Assembly: GCA_947498935.1 (NCBI GenBank)
Contig: CANMMM010000003.1
Location: forward strand, 62,001-126,000
Length of the DNA stretch: 64,000 bases
Direction: 5' to 3'
Source of the DNA: an uncultured Aquimarina sp.
GTDB lineage: Bacteria; Bacteroidota; Bacteroidia; Flavobacteriales; Flavobacteriaceae
Part shown: positions 27,510 through 34,041 of the stretch, piece by piece
Layout of the letters: each line of letters begins with the position of its first letter
Position numbering within the stretch: position 1 is the stretch's first letter
Translations under genes and position numbers: made by a program
Notes under the pieces: generated by a model
Seen by the model: only the letters and a program-made list of their open reading frames with translations
The model's database searches: none
Told to the model about the DNA's origin: nothing

Positions 27510-27989
27510 TTATGTAGGGTCTATAGTGTCTAAAAGCTCCATCAGCAGCAGCCGTTTGGTAATGGGATTCCGAACAGTAGGTTTATGCTTGGCTAAAAAG
27601 GCTGTGAGTGCTGATTGGATAGCAGGATGTGTGAGGTGTTTACGAAGGTTCTGTTTGGTAAGGCGGTACGATTGTTTTGTGTTCGGTAGGCTAAAGCAGA
27701 GCCTATTTCTATAGAATATATTGGGGATTCTAGCGCTGTGGTATTTATAGATTTTTAGATACAGGCAGCGATCGTAGAGGTAATACGTACCTTTGCCTGT
27801 CTTTTGTATAGACCGTTTTTGTACAATGTGCTGCTCATAGTCTTGGAGCAATTTATTAGCTGCTATAGGCGATGGATGGTGGAGTAAGAGGGTTTCTAGA
27901 ACGGATAATAGATCGCAAACCTCTAGTTTAGACAATCCATCAAAATGGGCAATGAGTTGTTTGATGATTCTATCTTGATGTGTGTGCAT
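27510..27989 (-). CDS. Hypothetical basic helical protein
   Basis: The ATG at 27989 (MHTHQDRIIKQLIAHFDGLS) is preferred over an upstream start that would add a hydrophobic non-signal tail; the product is 159 residues. It is mostly helical and rich in Lys, Arg and Leu (RSIQKTGKGTYYLYDRCLYLKIYKYH, KQSYRLTKQNLRKHLTHPAIQSALTAFLAKHK). No family is recognised. It lies upstream of vgrG on the same strand with a terminator between, and pairs with the 181-residue gene through a nested hairpin. The composition would fit nucleic-acid binding, but this is only a guess. Confidence 0.65.
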   Translation of the reverse strand: MHTHQDRIIKQLIAHFDGLSKLEVCDLLSVLETLLLHHPSPIAANKLLQDYEQHIVQKRSIQKTGKGTYYLYDRCLYLKIYKYHSARIPNIFYRNRLCFSLPNTKQSYRLTKQNLRKHLTHPAIQSALTAFLAKHKPTVRNPITKRLLLMELLDTIDPT

Positions 27990-28058
27990 GATGGTGTAAT
28001 GTTTCTGAATAATAATTAGTAAAAAGTACTTATAATAGTTCCTTTTAAGCAAAAGAAA

Positions 28059-28189
28059 GCTTGCTCCCAGTAGTTACTACTTACTACTAGAGTACCCCTA
28101 AGTATGATCATTACATCAGGATGAACTGTATATGGGAATAAACAGTGAGCAATGATCAATGCCTAGTAGTAACTATAAGGGAGACAAGC
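28059..28189. repeat. Nested inverted repeat between two unknown genes
   Basis: The outer arms, about 26 bp with small bulges (28059-28084 and 28164-28189, gcttg.tccc..tagttactact), enclose an exact inner pair tgatcatt (28105-28112) and aatgatca (28151-28158). The structure fills the gap between the two minus-strand hypothetical genes and would form a long stem-loop in the transcript. A separate short hairpin agaagt-acgc-acttct follows at 28197-28212. Confidence 0.65.
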
Positions 28190-28225
28190 AATCTATAGAA
28201 GTACGCACTTCTACTAGCTAGTTTT

Positions 28226-28771
28226 TTATGCTATACAATTGGCTAATAACCGAAACTGTCGCGCCATGGCTCGGGCAATGGTGCTGAAAGTTACGGGAGG
28301 AACATCTGGAGGGGCTGATGGGGTATTATCATTCGTATCATTGTGTACGCTACGTAGCCATTGGATCACTTTCTGTTCTACCTGCTGTGGGGTATAGAGT
28401 TGTGTCTTGACCAAGGCACGGACTTGCTGCTGAGCGGTTTTGCAAACTGCTTCGGAGGCTTGGAAATATAATGGATGGTAGCGCAATCGTAGTAGAATCC
28501 GTTTTTGATAGGCTGCTAGCTTATCGGCTACAGTGGGAAAATGGGTCGTGCAGAGTTCTAGCCATTGCAGTCGCCGTGCATAGAGGTCTACTACTGCTTG
28601 TTCTACAGGAAATTCTTCCTCATAGTAGGTACGAACCCATTGATCAACCAATGTCTCATAGCTACTGCCCAGTTCTAGTTGTTTTAGAAAACTAGGAATA
28701 TCGAATTGTAATTCTGTAAGGATGGCGAGTAAGTACTCACGACGGTTGGTGGGGGTTTTAGAGTAGTTCAT
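28226..28771 (-). CDS. Hypothetical helical protein
   Basis: A 181-residue cytoplasmic protein without signal or membrane segments. Nearly all of it is predicted helix by composition (YETLVDQWVRTYYEEEFPVEQAVVDLYARRLQWLELC, YQKRILLRLRYHPLYFQASEAV). A Pro/Asp/Asn-rich linker (NDTNDNTPSAPPDVPP, about 145-160) precedes a short C-terminal helix. It is not recognised. It lies upstream of the 159-residue gene with 236 bp of structured DNA between, and directly after a small regulator-like gene, so it may belong with the type VI island or with the accessory region that begins here. Confidence 0.65.
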   Translation of the reverse strand: MNYSKTPTNRREYLLAILTELQFDIPSFLKQLELGSSYETLVDQWVRTYYEEEFPVEQAVVDLYARRLQWLELCTTHFPTVADKLAAYQKRILLRLRYHPLYFQASEAVCKTAQQQVRALVKTQLYTPQQVEQKVIQWLRSVHNDTNDNTPSAPPDVPPVTFSTIARAMARQFRLLANCIA

Positions 28772-28775
28772 GGCT

Positions 28776-28961
28776 TTAAGGTTTTAAAATTTCTAATATT
28801 AGCCTAAGGTCATGCATAATAGACTTAGCAACTTCTGTATTTACTTTTCTATCACCTTTTGCTATTAATGATACATATGTTCCTGATTTCTTATATTTTC
28901 TACCTAGAGAAGAATGAACCCCTCTTAGTATTTCAAGTTCTTCCTTATTAAAATTTTGCAT
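28776..28961 (-). CDS. Small helix-turn-helix protein
   Basis: The likely start is the ATG at 28961, giving 61 residues (MQNFNKEELEILRGVHSSLG). The centre KKSGTYVSLIAKGDRKVNTEVAKSIMHDLRLIL reads as the recognition half of a small Cro/XRE-like fold, with a Tyr-Val-Ser turn and Gly-Asp-Arg. It ends 4 nt before the 181-residue gene on the same strand, so it may regulate or belong with it. The divergent plus-strand gene opposite begins 80 bp away and carries a similar motif, a layout often seen for regulator pairs. Confidence 0.6.
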   Translation of the reverse strand: MQNFNKEELEILRGVHSSLGRKYKKSGTYVSLIAKGDRKVNTEVAKSIMHDLRLILEILKP

Positions 28962-29041
28962 ACATTTGTTATGTTTTGAAATCAAAACAAATATACAAAC
29001 TTTTTTAAACTAATAAAACTTTTTAAACTACTTTTTATTTT

Positions 29042-29515
29042 ATGTCCGAAAGTAACAACCGTGAAATATTGATAGAAAAGCTACATCAACTAATAGAAGA
29101 AAAGAAAGAAGTGGATAGAATTTCATGGAATGATATGGGAAAACTTATAGGTTATTCTGGTGTTGGTTTAAAAAAAGCATTGAATATAAGAAGTCTATCT
29201 ATTACTAAACTACAGGAAATAATTATAAAGTTAGATTTGATAAATCAAGCAGAAAAAATTGGTTTAGAGATTTCTAAAGACAAGAAATTCGAAATTAAAA
29301 GATCAAGCAAAGATGATATATGGGGAGGCTTACATGATTTAATTATTGAAAATGATGACGATTTAAAAAAACTAGAATCTTTGTGTTTATCAAACTGGGA
29401 GGCTCTTATGAAAAGAGAAAATTTTAAAAACAAACTAGAACTAACTACAATGAAAGATATAAATAAGATATTAGATGAAAGGTTAGCAATTATTTTGAAA
29501 AATATAAATAACTGA
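29042..29515 (+). CDS. Hypothetical protein with HTH-like N terminus
   Basis: This 157-residue protein is Lys/Glu/Ile-rich. Residues 24-70 (RISWNDMGKLIGYSGVGLKKALNIRSLSITKLQEIIIKLDL) have the spacing of a helix-turn-helix in which a GYS turn precedes the recognition helix. The rest is helical and unrecognised. It stands divergent from the small regulator at 28776-28961, sharing an A/T-rich 80-bp promoter region. The base composition is clearly more A/T-rich than in the housekeeping genes, which suggests acquired DNA. Confidence 0.6.
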   Translation: MSESNNREILIEKLHQLIEEKKEVDRISWNDMGKLIGYSGVGLKKALNIRSLSITKLQEIIIKLDLINQAEKIGLEISKDKKFEIKRSSKDDIWGGLHDLIIENDDDLKKLESLCLSNWEALMKRENFKNKLELTTMKDINKILDERLAIILKNINN

Positions 29516-29526
29516 TTATTTGATAA

Positions 29527-29766
29527 TTAAACACCCTCTTTTATTATTTTGCTGCTATAAATTTCTGATAATATTAAATTCTTTAAAACTCCTATGCTTA
29601 TTCCACTATTTAAAATAAGTATAGCTTTCTCTACAAATTTGTCATTTTCTTCTTCTATCTCTTCCTTTATATCTCTTATAATTTTATCTTCAAGTGTCTT
29701 AAAAACATCTGGGTCAATATATTTACTTTTCTTTTTTAATTTTTTTAAGGCTTCTTCTCGATTCAT
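29527..29766 (-). CDS. Small hypothetical protein
   Basis: A 79-residue, highly charged helical protein (REEALKKLKKKSKYIDPDVFKTLEDKIIRDIKEEIEEEN). No family is recognised. It converges on the HTH-like gene with 11 bp between stops and follows the membrane protein in the same direction by 32 bp. The spacing and the ATG start support a real gene, but the low-complexity composition keeps the confidence moderate. Confidence 0.5.
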   Translation of the reverse strand: MNREEALKKLKKKSKYIDPDVFKTLEDKIIRDIKEEIEEENDKFVEKAILILNSGISIGVLKNLILSEIYSSKIIKEGV

Positions 29767-29798
29767 GCTATATTATCAATTAGTAAAATTCAAGAATA

Positions 29799-30392
29799 TT
29801 AATCGAGAGAATCTATATACTTAACCGTATCAACAGTATACTTTTTTTGATCTTCTTCTGGAAGTTTTTTGATGTATTTATTAGATATAAAAACTGATAT
29901 GTGACTAACTGATTTTTTTATATTCCTTATTAATATTTGATTTTTTCTAGTTACACTTTTAATGATATATATAGCAGAGGCAAAGAATAAAAATAGCCCT
30001 ACACAAAAACCTATAGCATATAAATGAAGAATTGGATCATCTACTTTCATTTCATAATCAAAAACCCAGTAAATTTGTATGAAGTATATATAAATTGGAA
30101 TAAAATAGAAAAACCTGAAAGGTTTAAATAACGCTCCTACACATAAAATTACTGGGCTTAAACTTTGGCAAACCATCCAAATAAAAGTTTCTACTGATCG
30201 GTAATTAAATGTTTCTGTTAATCCAAATGTCGTAACCTTATCAGTGAATAAAATAGCAGCAGAAAGAACAACTAAGAATGCGCCAAAGAGTTTTTTACAG
30301 ATTTCATGATGGTCTGTCTCCGGGTCTAACAATTTCTGTTTTATCCATTTGGTATAAATCGTGTTTGTCGATTTTTTCATATGTCTCTTCAT
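29799..30392 (-). CDS. Four-TM hypothetical membrane protein
   Basis: The 197-residue product has four hydrophobic helices (LFGAFLVVLSAAILF, FIWMVCQSLSPVILCVGALF, FFYFIPIYIYFIQIYWVF, LYAIGFCVGLFLFFASAIYII) with basic cytoplasmic ends. No family is recognised. Starts are possible at 30392 or 30380. Either lies inside a second open frame on the same strand that encodes a convincing small lipoprotein (30304-30459), so the two genes would overlap by 70 to 90 bp in different frames. Confidence 0.6.
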   Translation of the reverse strand: MKRHMKKSTNTIYTKWIKQKLLDPETDHHEICKKLFGAFLVVLSAAILFTDKVTTFGLTETFNYRSVETFIWMVCQSLSPVILCVGALFKPFRFFYFIPIYIYFIQIYWVFDYEMKVDDPILHLYAIGFCVGLFLFFASAIYIIKSVTRKNQILIRNIKKSVSHISVFISNKYIKKLPEEDQKKYTVDTVKYIDSLD

Positions 30393-30459
30393 TTATAGTA
30401 CTTTTTTCACAAGCAACTAAAGAAATTAGAATAAGCGTAAATATTAGTGTTTTTTTCAT
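30304..30459 (-). CDS. Small lipoprotein overlapping the four-TM gene
   Basis: The frame encodes 51 residues. It begins MKKTLIFTLILISLVACEK, a textbook lipoprotein signal with lipobox LVAC and cleavage before Cys17. The mature part is 35 residues, charged, and ends in a Pro/Gly-rich stretch (EIVRPGDRPS). It was found by direct reading. The overlap with the start of the next gene is larger than usual, so either the start of the membrane protein lies further down or the two really overlap. Confidence 0.5.
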   Translation of the reverse strand: MKKTLIFTLILISLVACEKSTINEETYEKIDKHDLYQMDKTEIVRPGDRPS

Positions 30460-30948
30460 TTTAATGGTTTTTATAATTAACCATAAGATATGGAATTAAG
30501 AAACCAATAATGTTTATTAAAACGAAAAAAATATGCTATTTGACACTATTTAATTACTCAAAATCAATAGCTAAAATTGTTTTTAAATAGGGAAAAAATA
30601 TTCACAGCTAATATATAAAGTAATAAGAGTAGGTTGTATATGGTAAAACCACAAACTTTATTGCAAACTAATAAAACTATTAAAACTTTTGAGGCTTTTT
30701 GAATAAAAAATTTACAATTAAACTTAAAATATAAAATAAATAGATCAATATTGTAATCGTAATTCAGGAATAGAAACAAGTGTTATTCTTTTGTTATACA
30801 GGCTATTGTGATAAATTTCTTTTCTCGTTGTTTCTAAAGTAAACTATTGAAAAACCTTTAAAAAGATATATTGATTAATGATAAATGTTAATTAAACAAT
30901 ATATTAATTGGTTAAAATAGTATGTGTATTTGATAAAATAGCATCACC

Positions 30949-31229
30949 TGATGCTACTAGTATGCGCTAGTGCAAGTTTGCAACTTGTACCGTTACAGCT
31001 TGGCAGGGTACGAGTAAGTAATAGCAAAAACAAACACGATCTATTTTATTGATAGGTTGCCTAGCTAGACTACCATATATTGCCATTTGGTGCTCGATGA
31101 CTGCATCAGTTGCCATAACAGTCAGGCAATGTGTACAAGTTGCAATCCTCTGCAAGCATTTGTACTTATAAATAAGAGGAGTGACATCAATCAATGCGTT
31201 ATACACGGAAAACATTTCCGCGTTATCGA
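30949..31229. repeat. Family C palindrome-rich repeat, copy C2 (short form)
   Basis: It shares both ends and most of the middle with C1 (14911-15297): tatgcgctagtgcaagtttgcaacttgtac on the left and acggaaaacatttccgcgttatcg on the right. The second palindrome block of C1 is absent. The hairpin caagtttgcaacttg is intact with a changed stem that still pairs (caag/cttg against ctag/ctag in C1). Confidence 0.7.
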
Positions 31230-31328
31230 AGTAATTAATTTTTCAGGAAATAAAGGGTAATAATTACAATAAATATATACGTGTAATAAAGGTAGCTGTT
31301 ACGCATTCTTGTGGCAGCAGGGTAATCT

Positions 31329-31496
31329 TTGACGGCACGAGTCAGAGGCATCACGCCAGCGGGGATTCAATTTATTGGTTTTGATGATGCGGATATTGAA
31401 ATAGACAAACTTAAAACTGACTCATTTAAAGTAGAACTTGTTGAAACTCCTTTTTTTCATATCATAAAGGTAAAAAGCTTATCTAAATCGTCATAA
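31329..31496 (+). pseudogene. Possible 3' remnant of a lost gene
   Basis: An open frame of 55 codons from a TTG reads LTARVRGITPAGIQFIGFDD and continues to ..FHIIKVKSLSKSS. The composition is protein-like (alternating hydrophobic and acidic residues) but no ATG is present and no family is recognised. Lying between repeat C2 and the toxin-antitoxin operon, it looks like the tail of a gene whose front was deleted. Confidence 0.3.
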
Positions 31497-31608
31497 CAAA
31501 ACTAGATATTCCACTATTTACATACCATAAAACACGAATTCATCCTGAAGACTTACCCTTGCTTGTTTTAGTATAAGATTAGAATTAATTTTCTAAAAAT
31601 TAAACCAA

Positions 31609-31637
31609 AATGTCTATATTTGTATAATATGGACATT
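31609..31637 (+). promoter_or_regulatory. Promoter and operator of the ParDE operon
   Basis: The -7 element TATATTTG (31615-31622) matches TAnnTTTG exactly. It lies inside an inverted repeat of 12-bp arms with one mismatch, aatgtctatatt (31609-31620) and aatatggacatt (31626-31637). A ribbon-helix-helix antitoxin binding here would block the promoter, the usual autoregulation. Confidence 0.7.
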
Positions 31638-31650
31638 TATTTTATTTAGG

Positions 31651-31887
31651 ATGAATATTAGTTTCACAAAAAAACAAGAAGAATACATCTCAGAACAGGT
31701 AAAATCTGGTGATTATCAGAATTATAGTGAAGTTATAAGAGATGCACTAAGATTACATCAGGTTTATAGAGATAAGATGATTGCTGATCTAAGAAAAGAA
31801 ATTGAGAAAGGATTAAATAGTGGTATTAGCAAAAGGTCTGTTAAAGATATTATAGAGGCAAAACGTTCATCTCGAAAAACTGTTTAA
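31651..31887 (+). CDS. ParD-like ribbon-helix-helix antitoxin
   Basis: A 78-residue antitoxin. The N-terminal MNISFTKKQEEYISEQVKSGDYQNYSEVIRDALRLHQ is the ribbon-helix-helix domain of type II ParD/CopG antitoxins, which binds DNA as a dimer. The C-terminal half (ADLRKEIEKGLNSGISKRSVKDIIEAKR) is the toxin-wrapping helix, with the GLNSG turn typical of ParD. The stop codon overlaps the start of the toxin gene (TAATG). Autoregulation is expected through the palindrome over its promoter. Confidence 0.93.
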   Translation: MNISFTKKQEEYISEQVKSGDYQNYSEVIRDALRLHQVYRDKMIADLRKEIEKGLNSGISKRSVKDIIEAKRSSRKTV

Positions 31888-32192
31888 TGCCCAAGAAAAA
31901 ATACCTTAAGTACATTTTATCTAACGATGCTGATACTGATCTAGACTTAATATTTGATTATACTGATAAAGAACACGGATTTAATCAAGCAGTTAGTTAT
32001 CTTTCTGATTTAGAATATGTTTTTGATCAATTGGTAATAAATCCTACAATTGGAAGGGAGCGAAAAGATATTAAGGAAGGGATTTTTAGCATTGCTGAAC
32101 AATATCACACAATTTTTTATACAATTGAAAAGAACCATATTTTAATCGTTCGAGTACTTCACGGTCACATGGATATTCCTAAATATTTATAA
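31887..32192 (+). CDS. ParE/RelE-superfamily toxin
   Basis: The 101-residue partner of ParD. The fold markers are YILSNDADTDLDLIFDYTDKEHGFNQAVSYLSDLEYVFDQLVINPTIGRERKDIKEGIFSIAEQYHTIFYTIEKNHILIVRVLHGHMD, matching ParE in length and in the terminal RVLHGHMD-type strand. ParE toxins usually poison DNA gyrase; other members cleave mRNA, so the target is not certain. It overlaps the antitoxin gene by one base. A decayed copy lies 120 bp downstream. Confidence 0.93.
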   Translation: MPKKKYLKYILSNDADTDLDLIFDYTDKEHGFNQAVSYLSDLEYVFDQLVINPTIGRERKDIKEGIFSIAEQYHTIFYTIEKNHILIVRVLHGHMDIPKYL

Positions 32193-32310
32193 AATATCCA
32201 AAATAATCCAATCAAAGGAAACTATAATCTAGCACCTCGATTTCACCTCCTACTCCCCTATCCCTTTATTTATAAGGGTTTGTTACATATTGTATTGGGA
32301 AGTAATTTTT

Positions 32311-32408
32311 TAGTTTATCTAACGATGCAGATACGGATCTGGACTTGATAGTTAAGGAAGAGATTTTTAGCATTTTTGAGTAACATCACACAATTTTTAT
32401 GCAATGTA
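32311..32408 (+). pseudogene. Decayed parE copy with internal deletion
   Basis: The sequence tttatctaacgatgcagata and the bases that follow repeat the 5' part of the intact toxin gene (about 31915-31950), and gttaaggaagagatttttagc with the bases after it repeats about 32068-32125. The 120 bp between them are missing and several stops have appeared (for example tga and taa in the second part). It is therefore a dead duplicate of the adjacent toxin gene. Confidence 0.7.
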
Positions 32409-32525
32409 ATTTCTAAACCATACTCTAGTGGTTATTACTCATTTGCCAAAGACTATATGAAACATTTTACGATACCAAATTTTACAAAAAGTGAGCAAAA
32501 GAAATTATTGAGTTATAAAAAGTAA
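32403..32525 (+). pseudogene. C-terminal remnant of an N6-adenine DNA methylase or R-M enzyme
   Basis: One frame reads KPYSSGYYSFAKDYMKHFTI and continues PNFTKSEQKKLLSYKK before the stop. The pattern SGYYSFxKxYMKxFxIP is like the tail of Eco57I/TaqI-type methylases and type I specificity-methylase fusions, where a substrate-binding domain ends in an I-P motif. Nothing upstream continues the frame, so only this fragment remains. The assignment is from recall. Confidence 0.4.
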
Positions 32526-32590
32526 ATCTTCAATAAATAAGTTTTTAGCTAAGAAATACGGTTTAACAAATTATAATTAAAAATAAAACA

Positions 32591-32621
32591 TACTTTTGCG
32601 ATACTATCAAATGATACTATC
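32591..32621 (+). promoter_or_regulatory. Promoter and direct repeats before the Fic gene
   Basis: TACTTTTG (32591-32598) matches the -7 consensus. It is followed at once by two copies of gatactatc (32600-32608 and 32613-32621), 13 bp apart, ending 5 bp before the start codon. They sit where a repressor would block transcription or early elongation. Confidence 0.5.
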
Positions 32622-32626
32622 ACTAA

Positions 32627-33589
32627 ATGAAGCCTCCATATCAATTAACAGATAAAATCCTAAAATTAGTTGTAACTATTTCGGAGCGACTAGGAGAAAT
32701 TAATGCGACACATTTATACAAACCACCTACGGAGTTACGTAAAAAGAACCGCATTAAAACTATTCAATCCTCATTAGAAATTGAGGGTAACACACTCACT
32801 GAAGAGCAAATTACGGCACTTTTAAACGACAAACGAATAATTGCACCACAAAAGGATATTGTAGAGGTACAGAATGCTATAAAGGTGTATGAGCAACTAC
32901 GAACATTCAACTCAAATAAATTAGAAGACTTAGAAAAAGCACACGGCATCCTTATGAAAGGGCTAATTGACGATGAGGGCAAACTAAGAACTAAAAATGT
33001 TGGGATTATAAAAGGTTCTAAAGTAGCACACGTAGCTCCTAGCGGAGATATGGTAAAAGGATTACTAAATGATTTATTTGGATACCTCAAGCAAGATAAA
33101 GATGTATTGTTAATTAAAAGCTGTGTATTTCATTATGAGTTTGAATTTATACATCCGTTTTTAGATGGTAATGGACGTATGGGGCGTTTATGGCAAACAT
33201 TGATATTGATGCAGCAATATCCAGTATTTGAGTTTTTACCAGTTGAGATCCTAATTAAAGAAAATCAAGAGGAGTACTACAAGGTTTTAAGTCTATCGGA
33301 CAAATCAGGACATTCTACACCATTTATTGAGTTCATGCTTGACATTATACTTCAATCTTTAGATAGTCTTTTAAAAACACAAAACAGAACGCTTACAGCA
33401 CAAGATAGAATTGAACTATATAACGACATTATAGGCAATAACCATTTTAGCCGTAAGGATTATTTACAAAACTTTAAAGATATTAGTCAAGCAACTGCAA
33501 GTAGGGATTTAAAGTGGGCTGTTGAGCAAGAAATCCTGATTAAAACAGGAGATAAAAGATTAACAAAATACCAGTTCAAATTGACGTAA
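32627..33589 (+). CDS. Class II Fic-domain protein
   Basis: A 320-residue Fic protein that transfers AMP or a related group to target proteins. The active motif is H176-P-F-L-D-G-N-G-R184-M-G-R187, complete. The inhibitory helix lies at the N-terminal side: S49-L-E-I-E53-G-N matches (S/T)xxxE(G/N), which makes it class II, able to silence itself. The N-terminal domain resembles DUF4172. Residues about 255-320 (FSRKDYLQNFKDISQATASRDLKWAVEQEILIK) form a winged helix that probably binds DNA. The target is unknown. It stands alone with its own promoter. Confidence 0.95.
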   Translation: MKPPYQLTDKILKLVVTISERLGEINATHLYKPPTELRKKNRIKTIQSSLEIEGNTLTEEQITALLNDKRIIAPQKDIVEVQNAIKVYEQLRTFNSNKLEDLEKAHGILMKGLIDDEGKLRTKNVGIIKGSKVAHVAPSGDMVKGLLNDLFGYLKQDKDVLLIKSCVFHYEFEFIHPFLDGNGRMGRLWQTLILMQQYPVFEFLPVEILIKENQEEYYKVLSLSDKSGHSTPFIEFMLDIILQSLDSLLKTQNRTLTAQDRIELYNDIIGNNHFSRKDYLQNFKDISQATASRDLKWAVEQEILIKTGDKRLTKYQFKLT

Positions 33590-34041
33590 ATCGAGTTAAT
33601 TTTACTTTAAAAACACATTTTTTGTATCCTATTTATCTCTTTAAACTACATAATACCCATAAATAAAGAGATTATATTTTTTGTATTGGAAAGTAAGTCC
33701 GCAAGCATTGTAATCGTTAAGTACAATGTACCTAGTGGTAACTGTTTCTTCGCGTTAGGGATAGCAGTGGAAATCCCGCAGTACCGACCTTTAGGAGGGG
33801 CGAGGAATTGGAACGGATAGCCCGACCCCTGTGGTAACGCCAAAAAAAATCAGTGGATGCTACCTACTGAAATATTACTCTATTTTTTAACATATCACTG
33901 CAACGAATAGAAAGGTTTAACATTCCTATAACAAAAGAAGCTCCACAGGCTACAATAAAAAATGAGGATTGAGGGTTATACATCCGCATAGCGATGCATC
34001 GCTAGCTATCACAACTAACTCTCTAAATACTCTCATCTATC
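33590..34041. other. 452-bp gap holding repeat A6 within unit D2
   Basis: The A element is the only recognisable feature. The right 180 bp is A/T-rich and should contain the promoter of the protease gene. Confidence 0.55.
33725..33863 (+). repeat. Expanded family A repeat, copy A6 within unit D2
   Basis: The A element is 33752-33841 (long core). Flanks aatgtac..taactgtttctt and aaaaaaatcagtggatgctac match those of A3, so this 139-bp unit and 15384-15523 are recent copies of each other. Confidence 0.85.

Larger units (their letters stand above)
30460..31650. other. Long AT-rich interval with repeat C2 and a small remnant
   Basis: Positions 30460-30948 are very A/T-rich and hold no convincing gene; a minus-strand frame at 30564-30779 is dismissed as low complexity. 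C2 occupies 30949-31229. A possible remnant frame lies at 31329-31496. The ParDE promoter begins near 31600. Confidence 0.6.

Noticed and set aside
30564-30779. Minus-strand hydrophobic frame of 71 codons
   Set aside because: Low-complexity Phe/Leu/Asn/Tyr composition expected from A/T-rich DNA; no signal peptide, no neighbour support.
33646-33843. Minus-strand open frame over repeat A6
   Set aside because: Repeat-derived, same peptide as the other long-core copies.
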